Source: Paraburkholderia acidicola
GTDB taxonomy: Bacteria > Pseudomonadota > Gammaproteobacteria > Burkholderiales > Burkholderiaceae
NCBI RefSeq assembly: GCF_002362315.1
Contig: NZ_MTZV01000006.1
Span: 2,232,001 to 2,296,000, forward strand
Reading direction: 5' to 3'
Length of the DNA stretch: 64,000 nt
Every line of letters begins with the position of its first letter. The first letter of the stretch is position 1. Positions 9,091-17,439 of the stretch are shown piece by piece. The notes below the pieces were generated by a model. That model ran no database searches and was not told the DNA's origin. It worked only from the letters and a program-made list of their open reading frames with translations. The position numbers and the translations under genes were made by a program.

Positions 9091-9111
9091 CCCGCCCGGT
9101 GACCGGGCGGG
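9091..9111 (-). terminator. GC-rich hairpin after the 9145-9618 gene
   Basis: CCCGCCCGGT and its complement ACCGGGCGGG flank one central base, just downstream of the leftward gene ending at 9145. No clean T-run follows, so it may be a weak or Rho-assisted terminator, or only a transcript-stabilising hairpin. Confidence 0.4.
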
Positions 9112-9144
9112 CTTCAGGCAAAACAAAGGGGCTTGATGACCGCT

Positions 9145-9618
9145 TCAGACCATCGAGGCAGCCGGTGCGCCGCTTTGCGCGTAGCGCTCGAGCACGTGCC
9201 CGATGCACAGCGCAATAAACGCGGCATCAAGCCGGTCGAGGGCGGCGGCGGCCTCGCGCAGCACGGACTGATCGACGGCGGGGGACTGGAAGATGACATC
9301 GCGCAGCGCTTCGGCAAGCGCGGCGCGTTCGATGAACGCGTTCAGATCGGACAGACGCGGAAAGTCCGCCTGTTCAGCCTGGCTTCTGAGCGAAGAGAGC
9401 AGCACTGAAAAAGACGGCGAGCCCTTGATGTCGATGGAGAGTTCGACGCCGCGGCTGCGCGCGAGCGTCTCCACGAAACGGGCTACGCTGCCGCGCAGGC
9501 GAGTGAAGGCATCGACGACATCGCGGATCGAGTCGGCCCGGCGACGGTCGCCCGTCGGCCGCAACGGCATGATTTTTCCCGCGAATCCGCCTGAACGACG
9601 GCTCTTGTCAATGGACAT
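9145..9618 (-). CDS. Conserved-looking hypothetical protein
   Basis: 157 residues from ATG 9616-9618, which has a strong RBS (GGGGAAGAG). The longer ORF start at 9720 would overlap the divergent promoter region and was not chosen. I do not recognise a family. The N-terminus is basic (KSRRSGGFAGK). The rest is predicted mainly helical, with a regular Leu/Ala spacing and a Ser/Phe patch (GSPSFSVLLSSLRSQ). There is no signal peptide, membrane segment or Cys motif. It diverges from the M24 peptidase gene with 169 bases between the starts. Confidence 0.6.
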   Translation of the reverse strand: MSIDKSRRSGGFAGKIMPLRPTGDRRRADSIRDVVDAFTRLRGSVARFVETLARSRGVELSIDIKGSPSFSVLLSSLRSQAEQADFPRLSDLNAFIERAALAEALRDVIFQSPAVDQSVLREAAAALDRLDAAFIALCIGHVLERYAQSGAPAASMV

Positions 9619-9787
9619 CTCTTCCCCTGGCACTGCTGCATCGAAACACACAGCGTAATATACGACAGAATATAACGATGACCCCAGTGGCGGTCTGCGA
9701 ATGCACAGGCGTCGAGCCACGCGCGCGCGCCGTTTTCATGACACGATTCAGACTCAACGCACAACGCGGCATGGGCCGCAGGAGAGC

Positions 9788-10480
9788 ATGGCAGTGAGCG
9801 AAGCAATGAATCAGCAAGATGCAATCAGTGCATCGAAGCAGGCCGTCGGTGACGGATTTTCCGTGGCATCGATGCGCCACGCGAGCGACATGACGTGGCA
9901 AGCAGTCGAAGCCGTTGCACGCGAAATCCGGCCCGGCATGCGCGAATCGGAAGCCGTCGCACGGTGCAAGGAAGTGCTGGGCGAGCTTGGAATGGACCGC
10001 ATCTGGCATCCGATTCTGATCCGTTTCGGCGAGAACACGCTGAAGACGTTCAAGCAGGCATCCACGGTCGATCCACAACTCGGCGAAACCGATATTTTCT
10101 TCGTCGATCTCGGCGCGGTCTGGGATCGTCACGAAGGCGATGCGGGTGCGACGTTTGTAGTGGGTGACGATGCGGAGATGCGGGCCTGCGCGGACGCCGC
10201 GAAGGTCGTCTACGACGAAGTCGCGCATCACTGGCGTACCACCGGCGCCGGCGGCAAAGAGCTGTACCGCTATGCGGCGCAGCGCGCCGAAGCACATGGA
10301 TGGCGGCTAAACGTCGATATCAAGGGCCACCGCATCAGCGATTTTCCGCACGCCATCTACAAAGCCGGTAACCTCGGCGATTTCGATGCGTGTCCGTCGG
10401 CGGGCCTGTGGATACTTGAAATCCAGCTCGCTCATCCGACTCGCCCGTTCGGCTCGTTCTACGAAGACCTGCTCGCGTGA
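9788..10480 (+). CDS. M24 family metallopeptidase-like protein (aminopeptidase P / creatinase fold)
   Basis: 230 residues from ATG 9788 behind CAGGAGAGC. The single pita-bread domain shows the usual five metal-ligand positions: Asp in FFVDLGAVWD, Asp in EGDAGATF, His in KGHRISDFPH, Glu in LWILEIQLAH and Glu in FGSFYEDLL. The N-terminal creatinase domain of long members is missing, so this is a short stand-alone form. The peptide or other substrate is unknown; M24 members include aminopeptidases and non-peptide C-N hydrolases. A LysR regulator starts 50 bases downstream on the same strand. Confidence 0.75.
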   Translation: MAVSEAMNQQDAISASKQAVGDGFSVASMRHASDMTWQAVEAVAREIRPGMRESEAVARCKEVLGELGMDRIWHPILIRFGENTLKTFKQASTVDPQLGETDIFFVDLGAVWDRHEGDAGATFVVGDDAEMRACADAAKVVYDEVAHHWRTTGAGGKELYRYAAQRAEAHGWRLNVDIKGHRISDFPHAIYKAGNLGDFDACPSAGLWILEIQLAHPTRPFGSFYEDLLA

Positions 10481-10530
10481 AGATGTGCGTTGTTTAACCC
10501 CCGTCTGATCGCGACACTTCGGAACACGGC

Positions 10531-11448
10531 ATGTTCATCCGTCAGCTCGACTATCTGGTGACGCTTGCGCGCGAGCAGCATTTCGCGCGTGCCGCCGAGT
10601 TATGCCACGTGTCGCAGCCGGCGCTGTCGTCGGCGATACGCAATCTCGAAGCCGAACTGGGACTCGTGATCGTGCGGCGCGGCCGGCGTTTTCTCGGCTT
10701 CACCGAAGACGGCGAGCGCGTGCTCGGATGGGCGCGCCAGACGCTCGCCGCGCTCGATCACATGCGCCAGGATGCCTCGGCGGCGCAGGTTCGTCTGACC
10801 GGGACGCTGCGCATCGGCGTGATACCGACCACGATGCCTGTGGTGAGTCTGCTGCTCGGCGCGTGTCGCGACGCGCATCCGGCGATGCGCTACTCGCTGC
10901 GCTCGCTCAGCTCCGATGCAATCCTGCGCCAGCTCGACGACTACGAACTCGATATCGGTTTTACGTACCTCGACGATCGCGTGCAGGCGGGCTTCGATGT
11001 GCTGCCGCTGTATCACGAGCGTTATGTGCTGCTGTCACCGGCCGGGTCGAGCGAAGGCGTGTGCGCCGGTGTGGATCGCTGGGATGCGGTCGGCGCGCTG
11101 CCGTTGTGTCTGCTCAGCAATGCGATGCAGAACCGTCAGGTGATCAACGCCGCGTTCCGGCGCGGCGGTGTGCAACCTTCTGTTGTGCTCGAAGCGGACT
11201 CGCTGCTGGCGCTGTATTCGCACGTCCAGCACGCGGGGTTGCACAGCGTGTTGCCGCACAGCCTGCTCAGCGTGCTCGATGCGCACGACGGCGTGAACGC
11301 AGCGCTGCTGCTTCCCGAACTGACCCGCGAGATCGGCCTGATCGCGCGCAACCAGCCGTCGATGCCCGCGCTCGCCGCCGCGATGTGGCGCGCGGCTGCA
11401 CAACTCGACCTGCAACACACATTCGATTCGCTGCTGCCGCACGCATAA
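10531..11448 (+). CDS. LysR-type regulator upstream of formate dehydrogenase
   Basis: 305 residues. The N-terminal winged helix-turn-helix is typical (FARAAELCHVSQPALSSAIRNLE, residues ~18-40), followed by the periplasmic-binding-like effector domain. It is transcribed in the same direction as the NAD-formate dehydrogenase gene 186 bases downstream, so control of that gene is the natural guess, by analogy with LysR control of formate dehydrogenase genes in other beta-proteobacteria. The effector is not visible in the sequence. Confidence 0.85.
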   Translation: MFIRQLDYLVTLAREQHFARAAELCHVSQPALSSAIRNLEAELGLVIVRRGRRFLGFTEDGERVLGWARQTLAALDHMRQDASAAQVRLTGTLRIGVIPTTMPVVSLLLGACRDAHPAMRYSLRSLSSDAILRQLDDYELDIGFTYLDDRVQAGFDVLPLYHERYVLLSPAGSSEGVCAGVDRWDAVGALPLCLLSNAMQNRQVINAAFRRGGVQPSVVLEADSLLALYSHVQHAGLHSVLPHSLLSVLDAHDGVNAALLLPELTREIGLIARNQPSMPALAAAMWRAAAQLDLQHTFDSLLPHA

Positions 11449-11634
11449 CGCAATCGACGAAGCCGCTCGTCCGGCGAGCTTGATAAGGCGCAGTTATCAA
11501 CCGATCCGTCCAAACGATTGGACCCACCGCACCTCGCACGCCGACACTGGGTCTGTCGGTTGTACTGCAGTCGGATGACCGGCCGGCATGACCTCATGCC
11601 GTATCCCGACTGAGTCAGAGCGGAGTGAAACATC

Positions 11635-12837
11635 GTGGCAAAAGTTCTTTGTGTTCTGTATGACGATCCTGTCGGTGGCATGCCGAAAAAATACGCACGC
11701 GACGACATCCCGACGATCAGCCGTTATCACGACGGTCAGACGGCACCCACGCCGCAAGCTATCGATTTCAAACCGGGCGAGCTGCTCGGCAGCGTGTCGG
11801 GCGAACTCGGCCTCCGCGCGTTTCTCGAATCGCACGGCCACACACTGGTGGTGACATCCGACAAGGATGGTCCGAACTCGACCTTCGAGCGCGAACTCGC
11901 CGACGCCGAAGTAGTGATCTCGCAGCCGTTCTGGCCGGCTTACCTGACCGCCGAGCGCATCGCGAAAGCGCCGAAGCTGAAGCTCGCGCTAACCGCCGGT
12001 ATCGGCTCCGATCACGTCGATCTGGCGGCCGCGATCGAGCGCAAGATCACCGTCGCCGAAGTGACGTATTGCAACAGCATCAGCGTGGCCGAACATGTCG
12101 TGATGATGATCCTGTCGCAGGTCAGAAATTATCTGCCGTCGCACGAATGGGTCAAGAAGGGCGGCTGGAATATCGCGGATTGCGTCGAGCGCGCGTACGA
12201 CCTTGAAGGCATGCATGTGGGTACGGTTGCCGCCGGGCGGATCGGTGCGGCGGTATTGCGTCGACTCAAACCGTTCGACGTGCAGCTGCATTACACCGAT
12301 CGTCACCGTTTGCCGGAGCAGGTCGAACGCGAGCTGGGTGCGACGTGGCATCCGGATGTCGAATCGATGGCGAAGGTGTGCGATGTGGTGACGATCAACT
12401 GTCCGCTACATCCGGAAACGGAGCATCTGTTCAATGAGCAGATGATCTCGAAGATGAAGCGCGGCGCTTACATCATCAATACGGCGCGCGGTAAGATCGT
12501 CGACCGTGATGCGATCGTGCGTGCGCTCGAAAGCGGGCAGCTCGCGGGGTATGCGGGCGATGTGTGGTTCCCGCAGCCTGCGCCGCGCGATCATCCGTGG
12601 CGCACGATGCCGCATCAGGGCATGACGCCGCACACGTCGGGCACGACGCTGTCCGCGCAGACGCGCTATGCGGCCGGCACGCGCGAGATTCTGGAGTGCT
12701 GGTTCGGCGGTAAGCCGATTCGCGACGAGTATCTGATCGTCGATGGCGGGCGTCTGGCTGGTGTCGGTGCGCACTCGTATTCGGCGGGTAACGCAACGTC
12801 GGGTTCTGAAGAAGCGGCGCGCTTCAAGACTGCCTGA
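11635..12837 (+). CDS. fdh: NAD-dependent formate dehydrogenase
   Basis: 400 residues from a GTG start at 11635. It belongs to the D-2-hydroxyacid dehydrogenase superfamily and has the formate-dehydrogenase signature: N-terminal DDPVGGMPKKYARDDIP, catalytic Asn/Arg context TYCNSISVAEHV, a Rossmann segment, INTARGKIVDRDA and the late HTSGTTLSAQ with the His. It oxidises formate to CO2 with NAD+ reduction, in the cytoplasm, without metal. One oddity is that the dinucleotide loop reads GTVAAGRIG, where GTV-G-AGRIG-type spacing is expected, so it is close to but not identical to Pseudomonas FDH. A strong hairpin at 12906-12931 ends the unit. Confidence 0.9.
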   Translation: MAKVLCVLYDDPVGGMPKKYARDDIPTISRYHDGQTAPTPQAIDFKPGELLGSVSGELGLRAFLESHGHTLVVTSDKDGPNSTFERELADAEVVISQPFWPAYLTAERIAKAPKLKLALTAGIGSDHVDLAAAIERKITVAEVTYCNSISVAEHVVMMILSQVRNYLPSHEWVKKGGWNIADCVERAYDLEGMHVGTVAAGRIGAAVLRRLKPFDVQLHYTDRHRLPEQVERELGATWHPDVESMAKVCDVVTINCPLHPETEHLFNEQMISKMKRGAYIINTARGKIVDRDAIVRALESGQLAGYAGDVWFPQPAPRDHPWRTMPHQGMTPHTSGTTLSAQTRYAAGTREILECWFGGKPIRDEYLIVDGGRLAGVGAHSYSAGNATSGSEEAARFKTA

Positions 12838-12905
12838 GCCCGCCTGAGCGATTGGCAATTTAGTCGCATTCCTGTCGCGATCTCTTCGCGCTAACGCGTG
12901 ATACA

Positions 12906-12931
12906 GGCACGCCGCGAATCTGCGGCGTGCC
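12906..12931 (+). terminator. Intrinsic-like terminator of the formate dehydrogenase gene
   Basis: A perfect 10-bp stem GGCACGCCGC / GCGGCGTGCC encloses a 6-base loop and is followed by a pyrimidine run CTTTCCTTTCC. It lies 69 bases after the fdh stop codon. Its position also argues for ATG 12961, rather than the upstream GTG 12898, as the start of the next gene. Confidence 0.7.
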
Positions 12932-12960
12932 CTTTCCTTTCCATTCTCTCCATTCAAAAC

Positions 12961-13476
12961 ATGACGAATCCTTCCGACGCGACGGGACGCATCGCGCGTT
13001 CCGTTTCCCGCCTGCCGGTTTTTCGGGCAGCCTGCGGATTTCTCGGCGGCGTACTCGCAATCACTGTGATCGGCCTGTTTGGCGGGGTCGTCGGCATGCC
13101 GCTGCTGATCGCGCCTTTCGGCGCATCGAGCGTCCTGCTGTTCGCCGCACCTGACAGCGCGTTCGCCCAGCCGCGCAACCTGGTATGGGGGCATCTGATC
13201 GCATCGACGGTCGGTTTGGTGGTGTTCTGGCTCGCCGGTGCCGGTCTCTGGCAGATGGCGCTTGCAGTGGGCGCAGCGATTGCGCTGATGCAGCTCACGC
13301 GCACGGTTCATCCGCCCGCGGGCGCCGATCCGCTCGTCATCATGCTAGGTGGCGGCGCGTCGGGCACGTTCCTGCTGTTTCCGGTGCTGGCAGGCGTGCT
13401 CCTGCTGCTGTTGATCGCGCTCGTGTTCAACTGGGCAGTGCACGGCGAACCCTGGCCGCGGCGGGACATTTCTTGA
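12961..13476 (+). CDS. HPP family integral membrane protein
   Basis: 171 residues with four likely transmembrane helices. The HPP motif itself is visible in RTVHPPAGADPLVIML (~residue 115), together with an APFGASSVLLF segment typical of the family. Some HPP proteins of cyanobacteria and chloroplasts transport nitrite; bacterial members are otherwise uncharacterised, so transport is only a possibility here. ATG 12961 is preferred over GTG 12898 because the terminator hairpin of fdh lies between them. No CBS domains follow, so this is the short form. Confidence 0.8.
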   Translation: MTNPSDATGRIARSVSRLPVFRAACGFLGGVLAITVIGLFGGVVGMPLLIAPFGASSVLLFAAPDSAFAQPRNLVWGHLIASTVGLVVFWLAGAGLWQMALAVGAAIALMQLTRTVHPPAGADPLVIMLGGGASGTFLLFPVLAGVLLLLLIALVFNWAVHGEPWPRRDIS

Positions 13477-13504
13477 CGTTTGGTTTTGTGGCGCTGGGTA
13501 TAAT
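13473..13504 (+). promoter_or_regulatory. Sigma-70-like promoter overlapping the end of the HPP gene
   Basis: TTGACG (13473-13478) and a consensus TATAAT (13499-13504) are 20 bases apart, longer than ideal. The TGA stop of the HPP gene lies inside the -35 element. It would drive the secreted Ala/Lys-rich protein gene, whose ATG is 41 bases downstream. Confidence 0.5.
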
Positions 13505-13544
13505 CGCGGCCCGCAAAACAAATCGAACGCAGGAGTGGCAGGAG

Positions 13545-14021
13545 ATGCAGGTACGCGCAGTAATAGTAGCCGTCATGGTGGGATGTTTTTCCTGTGTGGC
13601 GATGGCGGCGCAGCAGTACGCCGAGGTGTGGAATCCGCCGGAGGCGATGAAGAGCGCCAAAACGGCGCAGACAGCGAAAGCCGCGAAAACGGCACAGCGG
13701 ACTAGCGGTGGGGCGCACAAGATCGCCAAACCCGCGATAGCTTCGACGAAGCATCGCGGGGTGGCTCATGCGACGGCTCACGCGGTGCCAGGTAAGAAGC
13801 CCGCTGTGCGAGCCGCCAAGGCACACGTGCCGGCCGCATCGGTGCAGGCGAGCCGCAAGGCAAAGCAATCCGTTGCTTCAGCGGGTGCATCGGGACACGC
13901 CACGGGGCGGCCGAAAAAAGTCGCTACCGCGCCAGTGAAGCGCAACACTTCGCAGATCGCGAGCCGACGACCGGCAGCCAATGCCGCAGGACGTGCGGGC
14001 TCCCAGCCGCCGATTCTCTAG
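13545..14021 (+). CDS. Secreted low-complexity Ala/Lys-rich protein
   Basis: 158 residues from ATG 13545 behind AGGAG. Residues 1-22 are a classical signal peptide (MQVRAVIVAVMVGCFSCVAMAA) and the mature part starts QQYAEVWNPPEA. The rest is low complexity, dominated by Ala, Lys, Thr and Ser with many KTAQ/KAAK-type repeats, resembling histone H1-like or nucleic-acid/polyanion-binding tails. It is probably periplasmic and basic. I do not recognise a domain. A good promoter sits directly upstream, so it is likely transcribed by itself. Confidence 0.65.
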   Translation: MQVRAVIVAVMVGCFSCVAMAAQQYAEVWNPPEAMKSAKTAQTAKAAKTAQRTSGGAHKIAKPAIASTKHRGVAHATAHAVPGKKPAVRAAKAHVPAASVQASRKAKQSVASAGASGHATGRPKKVATAPVKRNTSQIASRRPAANAAGRAGSQPPIL

Positions 14022-14030
14022 CGCCTAGCC

Positions 14031-14049
14031 CGTTTGCGCGAAGCAAACG
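14031..14049. terminator. Hairpin between convergent genes
   Basis: CGTTTGC and GCAAACG flank a GCGAA pentaloop between the Ala/Lys-rich gene (ending 14021) and the LysR gene (ending 14137). No T-run follows. It may serve both directions weakly. Confidence 0.4.
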
Positions 14050-14136
14050 ATTGAGTTGACCGCGCTGACTGTCGCGGTCCGACAGGGGCACGTTCCGCGA
14101 ACGCGTCGGGGATCAGCCAGCATGGCACCACGGCGT

Positions 14137-14982
14137 TCATTGCACGGCAAGACTGTTCGCCACCAGCCGCAGCGTTTCCATCGAACGCGGGTCGCGGATC
14201 CGCGTGTAGAGCGTCACGCGCGACTCCGGCAACGCCGGCAAACCGAGACGCGCACCGACATCGATCAGACCGCGCGGCGCCACGCGTCGTGCGAGCGGCG
14301 AGATTGCGAGACCGGCCGCGACCGCGGCGCCAACCGCGACCATGCCGCCCCCGATGAACACTTCGCGCCATTCGATCCCGGCGTCGTCCAGTGCTTTCAA
14401 CGCCACGGCGCGTACGTTGCAGGGCGGCGCCAGTAGCGCGAGCGGAAGCGGCTCGCCGGGGCGCGGCAGCCAGTCCGGAGCGGCGAGCCAGCCGAGCGCT
14501 TCGCCGAACAGCAGTTGGGCGTCGTCACGCAGGGCATCGTCGGGCTCGTGGCGCACGATCGCCGCATCGAGCTGCCGCTCGTCGAACTGCGTCCGCAGAG
14601 CAGCCGAAGGGCCCATATGAAGCTCGATCAACAGCCCGGGATCGTGCGCGTTGAGCTTCGCAAGCAGCGCGGGCAGACCAGCTCCGGTGACGTGCTCACT
14701 GAGCCCCAGCGACAAGCGGCGTCGTTCGACTGCGAGTGCCCCGAGCGCCCGGTCGTGGGCATTCAACAGATCGCGTGCGGCGACGAGGAACGTGTCGCCG
14801 TCGCCGGTCAGCCGGACGAGGCGCGGCGTGCGCTCGATCAGGTGCTTGCCGAGATGCGCTTCCAGCCGCTTGAGTTTCAGACTGACCGCCGATTGCGTGG
14901 TGTCGAGCGCATCCGCCGCGCGCGTGAAGCTGTGCAAATCGGCGACCAGGACGAACGCGCGCACCGCATCGAGATCGAGCAT
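14137..14982 (-). CDS. LysR-type regulator divergent from a tautomerase gene
   Basis: 281 residues from ATG 14980-14982, preceded by GGAAAT at a normal distance; a second ATG at 14988 and a TTG at 14994 are too close to the RBS. The helix-turn-helix is FTRAADALDTTQSAVSLKLKRLE (~17-39) and an effector-binding domain follows. It diverges from a tautomerase gene over a 106-base gap containing a 7-bp inverted repeat (14984-15004), so it probably controls itself and that gene. The effector is unknown. Confidence 0.85.
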   Translation of the reverse strand: MLDLDAVRAFVLVADLHSFTRAADALDTTQSAVSLKLKRLEAHLGKHLIERTPRLVRLTGDGDTFLVAARDLLNAHDRALGALAVERRRLSLGLSEHVTGAGLPALLAKLNAHDPGLLIELHMGPSAALRTQFDERQLDAAIVRHEPDDALRDDAQLLFGEALGWLAAPDWLPRPGEPLPLALLAPPCNVRAVALKALDDAGIEWREVFIGGGMVAVGAAVAAGLAISPLARRVAPRGLIDVGARLGLPALPESRVTLYTRIRDPRSMETLRLVANSLAVQ

Positions 14983-14983
14983 G

Positions 14984-15004
14984 ATCATTTCCAATGAAAA
15001 TGAT
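14984..15004. promoter_or_regulatory. Inverted repeat in the LysR/tautomerase divergent region
   Basis: ATCATTT and AAATGAT flank a 7-base centre. The repeat overlaps the RBS of the LysR gene, so protein bound there could block translation or transcription of the regulator. It is a candidate LysR self-binding site. Confidence 0.5.
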
Positions 15005-15088
15005 TGAAATAGGCAGTCATGTCTTTTAATTATGGATGACGCGGCTTATTCTGGGTACCAGAAATTGTTCTAACCCAAGGTGATCATC

Positions 15089-15472
15089 ATGCCGTTCACC
15101 CGTATCGCATTGCGCGCCGGCCAGTCCGCTGCCTACAAGGCGGCTTTGTCGCAAGGCATTCAGCGCGCGCTGGTTGCTACTTTCAACGTGCCCGAGGACG
15201 ACATCTTCATGGTCGTCAGCGAACACGACGAAAGCAGCTTCTTTTTCAGGCCGCAGTACCTCGGTATCGAGCACAGCGACGATCTCGTGCTGATCCAGCT
15301 GACGGTGAGCAATACCCGCACCGTCGAACAGAAAAAGGCGCTGTACCGCCGCATCGCCGACGAACTGGCGGAGAGTCCCGGCGTGCGAAAAGAGGACGTG
15401 TTCATCAATCTCGTCGAGGTGCAGACGGAGAACTGGTCGTTCGGTAACGGCATCGCCCAGTACGCGACATGA
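15089..15472 (+). CDS. Tautomerase-superfamily enzyme
   Basis: 127 residues from ATG 15089, chosen over GTG 15080 because it places Pro directly after Met (MPFTRIALRAG). The catalytic base of this superfamily is that N-terminal proline. The later pattern SEHDESSFFF and VSNTRTVEQKKALYRRIADEL agrees with the double-beta-alpha-beta tautomerase fold of the ~130-residue class. The family acts on 2-hydroxymuconate-like or halogenated acrylate substrates; the specific one is unknown. Divergent LysR control is likely. Confidence 0.85.
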   Translation: MPFTRIALRAGQSAAYKAALSQGIQRALVATFNVPEDDIFMVVSEHDESSFFFRPQYLGIEHSDDLVLIQLTVSNTRTVEQKKALYRRIADELAESPGVRKEDVFINLVEVQTENWSFGNGIAQYAT

Positions 15473-15642
15473 GCGGTGCTTGCGCGACGATGTACGCGTG
15501 AGCGCGAACGGTTCTTCTACCTTACGCAGGGTTGCAGGAACGAAAGAGCCGCGTAGGGCGGTTCGTGTACGATAAACAGGCTGTCTGCGGATAGCGGGCG
15601 CGCGGTTTGCGTGCTCGCTTGACGGTCGTACACGGAGCGTTC

Positions 15643-17319
15643 ATGACCCGCGTTTTCGAACTCGTGCTCGAGATTCCCGGCGCTGCGGCGCGCGAATGGT
15701 GCGCCAGGCGCGCGTCGGCGGATGGCGCGGAGGGGGATATAGCCGCCGCGCAAATCGACGCACTTCTCGTCGACGCGCTGGCCGCGCTGCCTGGCATCGC
15801 GGGCAGGCGGCGCAGCGTTGCACACATCGCGGTGCGCGACTTCGATGCGAAGCGGGCGCTCGGCGATGCGGGATGGCGGCTCGCCGTCGAGGCGTCTGGC
15901 GCCGGGCGGCGCGTGATCGCGGTTCATGCCGAAGCGCATTCGCCTGGCATCACGATTCGCAACGCCGCGTTCCAGGCGCCACTCGATGCCCAGGAATTGC
16001 ACGAAGTATCGTTCGATGGCGCGCCCGAGTCGTTCAGACGGGCGTTGCCGGACGCGAGCCGGATCGAGCCGACCGTTTCTTTCGAATGCAGCCGGACGCG
16101 GTGGCGGCCATTGTCGACGGCGGCCGGTTTGCTGGTCGATGTCGTGTTCGAGCGTATCGACGTGCTGGACTCGTCGGGCTTCGACGGCGCGCCGCCGGTT
16201 CGCGAAATCCATCTGACGGTCCCTGTCGCCGATACACCCAACATACCGAACGTACCCGGCGTATCCGATGTACATGACGTACGTGACGTAGCAGAAGCCC
16301 TCCACGCCGCACGCCGCGCACTCTTCGCCATCGCTCGCGAGATCGTCGCCGCACTGCCCGCATTTGCCGTGCTCGACAGCGCGGTCGACCGCGCGTATCG
16401 CGACAATTTCCACACGCAACTCGAACCCGTCTACGCGCAACCGATCGCGCTCGACGGTGCCGCGACTCAACGCGATGCGCTGGTCGCGATCGGTAGCAAT
16501 CTCGCGCGACACTGGTTCGGCAACGAAGCCAGCGTGCGCGATGCGGCGAACGTCGAATCGGTCCATCAGATGCGCGTCGCACAGCGCCGTCTGAAGACCG
16601 CGATGCGTCTTTTCAGGCACTGGCAGGACGATGCATGGACGACACAGATCGCGCCGGGGCTCAAGTGGCTCGGCGATCTGCTCGGCGATGCGCGTGACTG
16701 GGACGTGTTCATCGATTCGACGTTGCCCGCGCTGGTCGCCGCCGACACCGACGCCGCACGCTGGACCGCTACGTTCGATGCGGCCAATGTGCAGCGGCTC
16801 GCGATGCGCGCGCGCATCCAGGAGGGAATGCATTCGTCGCGCTACGCGCAACTCACACTCGCGTGGCTCGAATGGCAGGGGGAACTGCTACACGACGATC
16901 GTCGCGCAGCCGCAGGCGACGTGGCGGCCGGTTCGCTGAACACGCACGCGGGCAAGCGCGTGCGCAAGGCATTCAAGCAACTGATGGCCACCCCGAAGCT
17001 CACCACGCTCGACGACGCGTCGCGCCATCAGGAGCGTATTCGCGCCAAGCGCCTGCGCTATACGCTGGAATTCATCGAATCGCTGACGACGAAACAGACT
17101 CGCGGCGAGGTTGTGAAAACGCTGTCGCGGATGCAGGGCGTGCTGGGCGACGGCAACGACGCGGTCGTTGCGCTAGGCTACCTGGAACAGCTCGAAGTCG
17201 ACGCCTATCAACTGGGTTTTGCGCGCGGCTGGTGTGAAGCGGTGAAGCGCTATACGGCGAAGGAAGGCGAGCGTTTGTTGCGCACGCTGGGCAAGCCGAA
17301 GCTTCGCGACGGGGGATGA
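15643..17319 (+). CDS. CYTH-CHAD domain protein (inorganic polyphosphate/triphosphatase-type)
   Basis: 558 residues. The N-terminal half (1-~190) has remnants of the CYTH fold (FELVLEIPG at the start where ELKL is usual; RWRPLSTAAG). The C-terminal half (from ~280) is a clear CHAD domain: SVHQMRVAQRRLKTAMRLFR, LGDARDWDVF and the late RIRAKRLRYTLEFIE, supplying the conserved His/Lys/Arg face. CYTH domains hydrolyse triphosphates and CHAD domains bind polyphosphate granules. The CYTH ExExK motif looks degenerate, so catalytic activity is doubtful. A short repetitive linker (VADTPNIPNVPGVSDVHDV, ~200-220) joins the halves. The start is ATG 15643. Confidence 0.8.
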   Translation: MTRVFELVLEIPGAAAREWCARRASADGAEGDIAAAQIDALLVDALAALPGIAGRRRSVAHIAVRDFDAKRALGDAGWRLAVEASGAGRRVIAVHAEAHSPGITIRNAAFQAPLDAQELHEVSFDGAPESFRRALPDASRIEPTVSFECSRTRWRPLSTAAGLLVDVVFERIDVLDSSGFDGAPPVREIHLTVPVADTPNIPNVPGVSDVHDVRDVAEALHAARRALFAIAREIVAALPAFAVLDSAVDRAYRDNFHTQLEPVYAQPIALDGAATQRDALVAIGSNLARHWFGNEASVRDAANVESVHQMRVAQRRLKTAMRLFRHWQDDAWTTQIAPGLKWLGDLLGDARDWDVFIDSTLPALVAADTDAARWTATFDAANVQRLAMRARIQEGMHSSRYAQLTLAWLEWQGELLHDDRRAAAGDVAAGSLNTHAGKRVRKAFKQLMATPKLTTLDDASRHQERIRAKRLRYTLEFIESLTTKQTRGEVVKTLSRMQGVLGDGNDAVVALGYLEQLEVDAYQLGFARGWCEAVKRYTAKEGERLLRTLGKPKLRDGG

Positions 17320-17439
17320 TCCAGCTTGTCGGTGTGTAATCAGTTGCGCGGTATGTGCCGCGTTCAGGACTGCGAGCGTGATTCTCGATGCGATCGACCC
17401 GGTGTGACTGACCACGTATGGCCTCGCACGAGGCTTACG

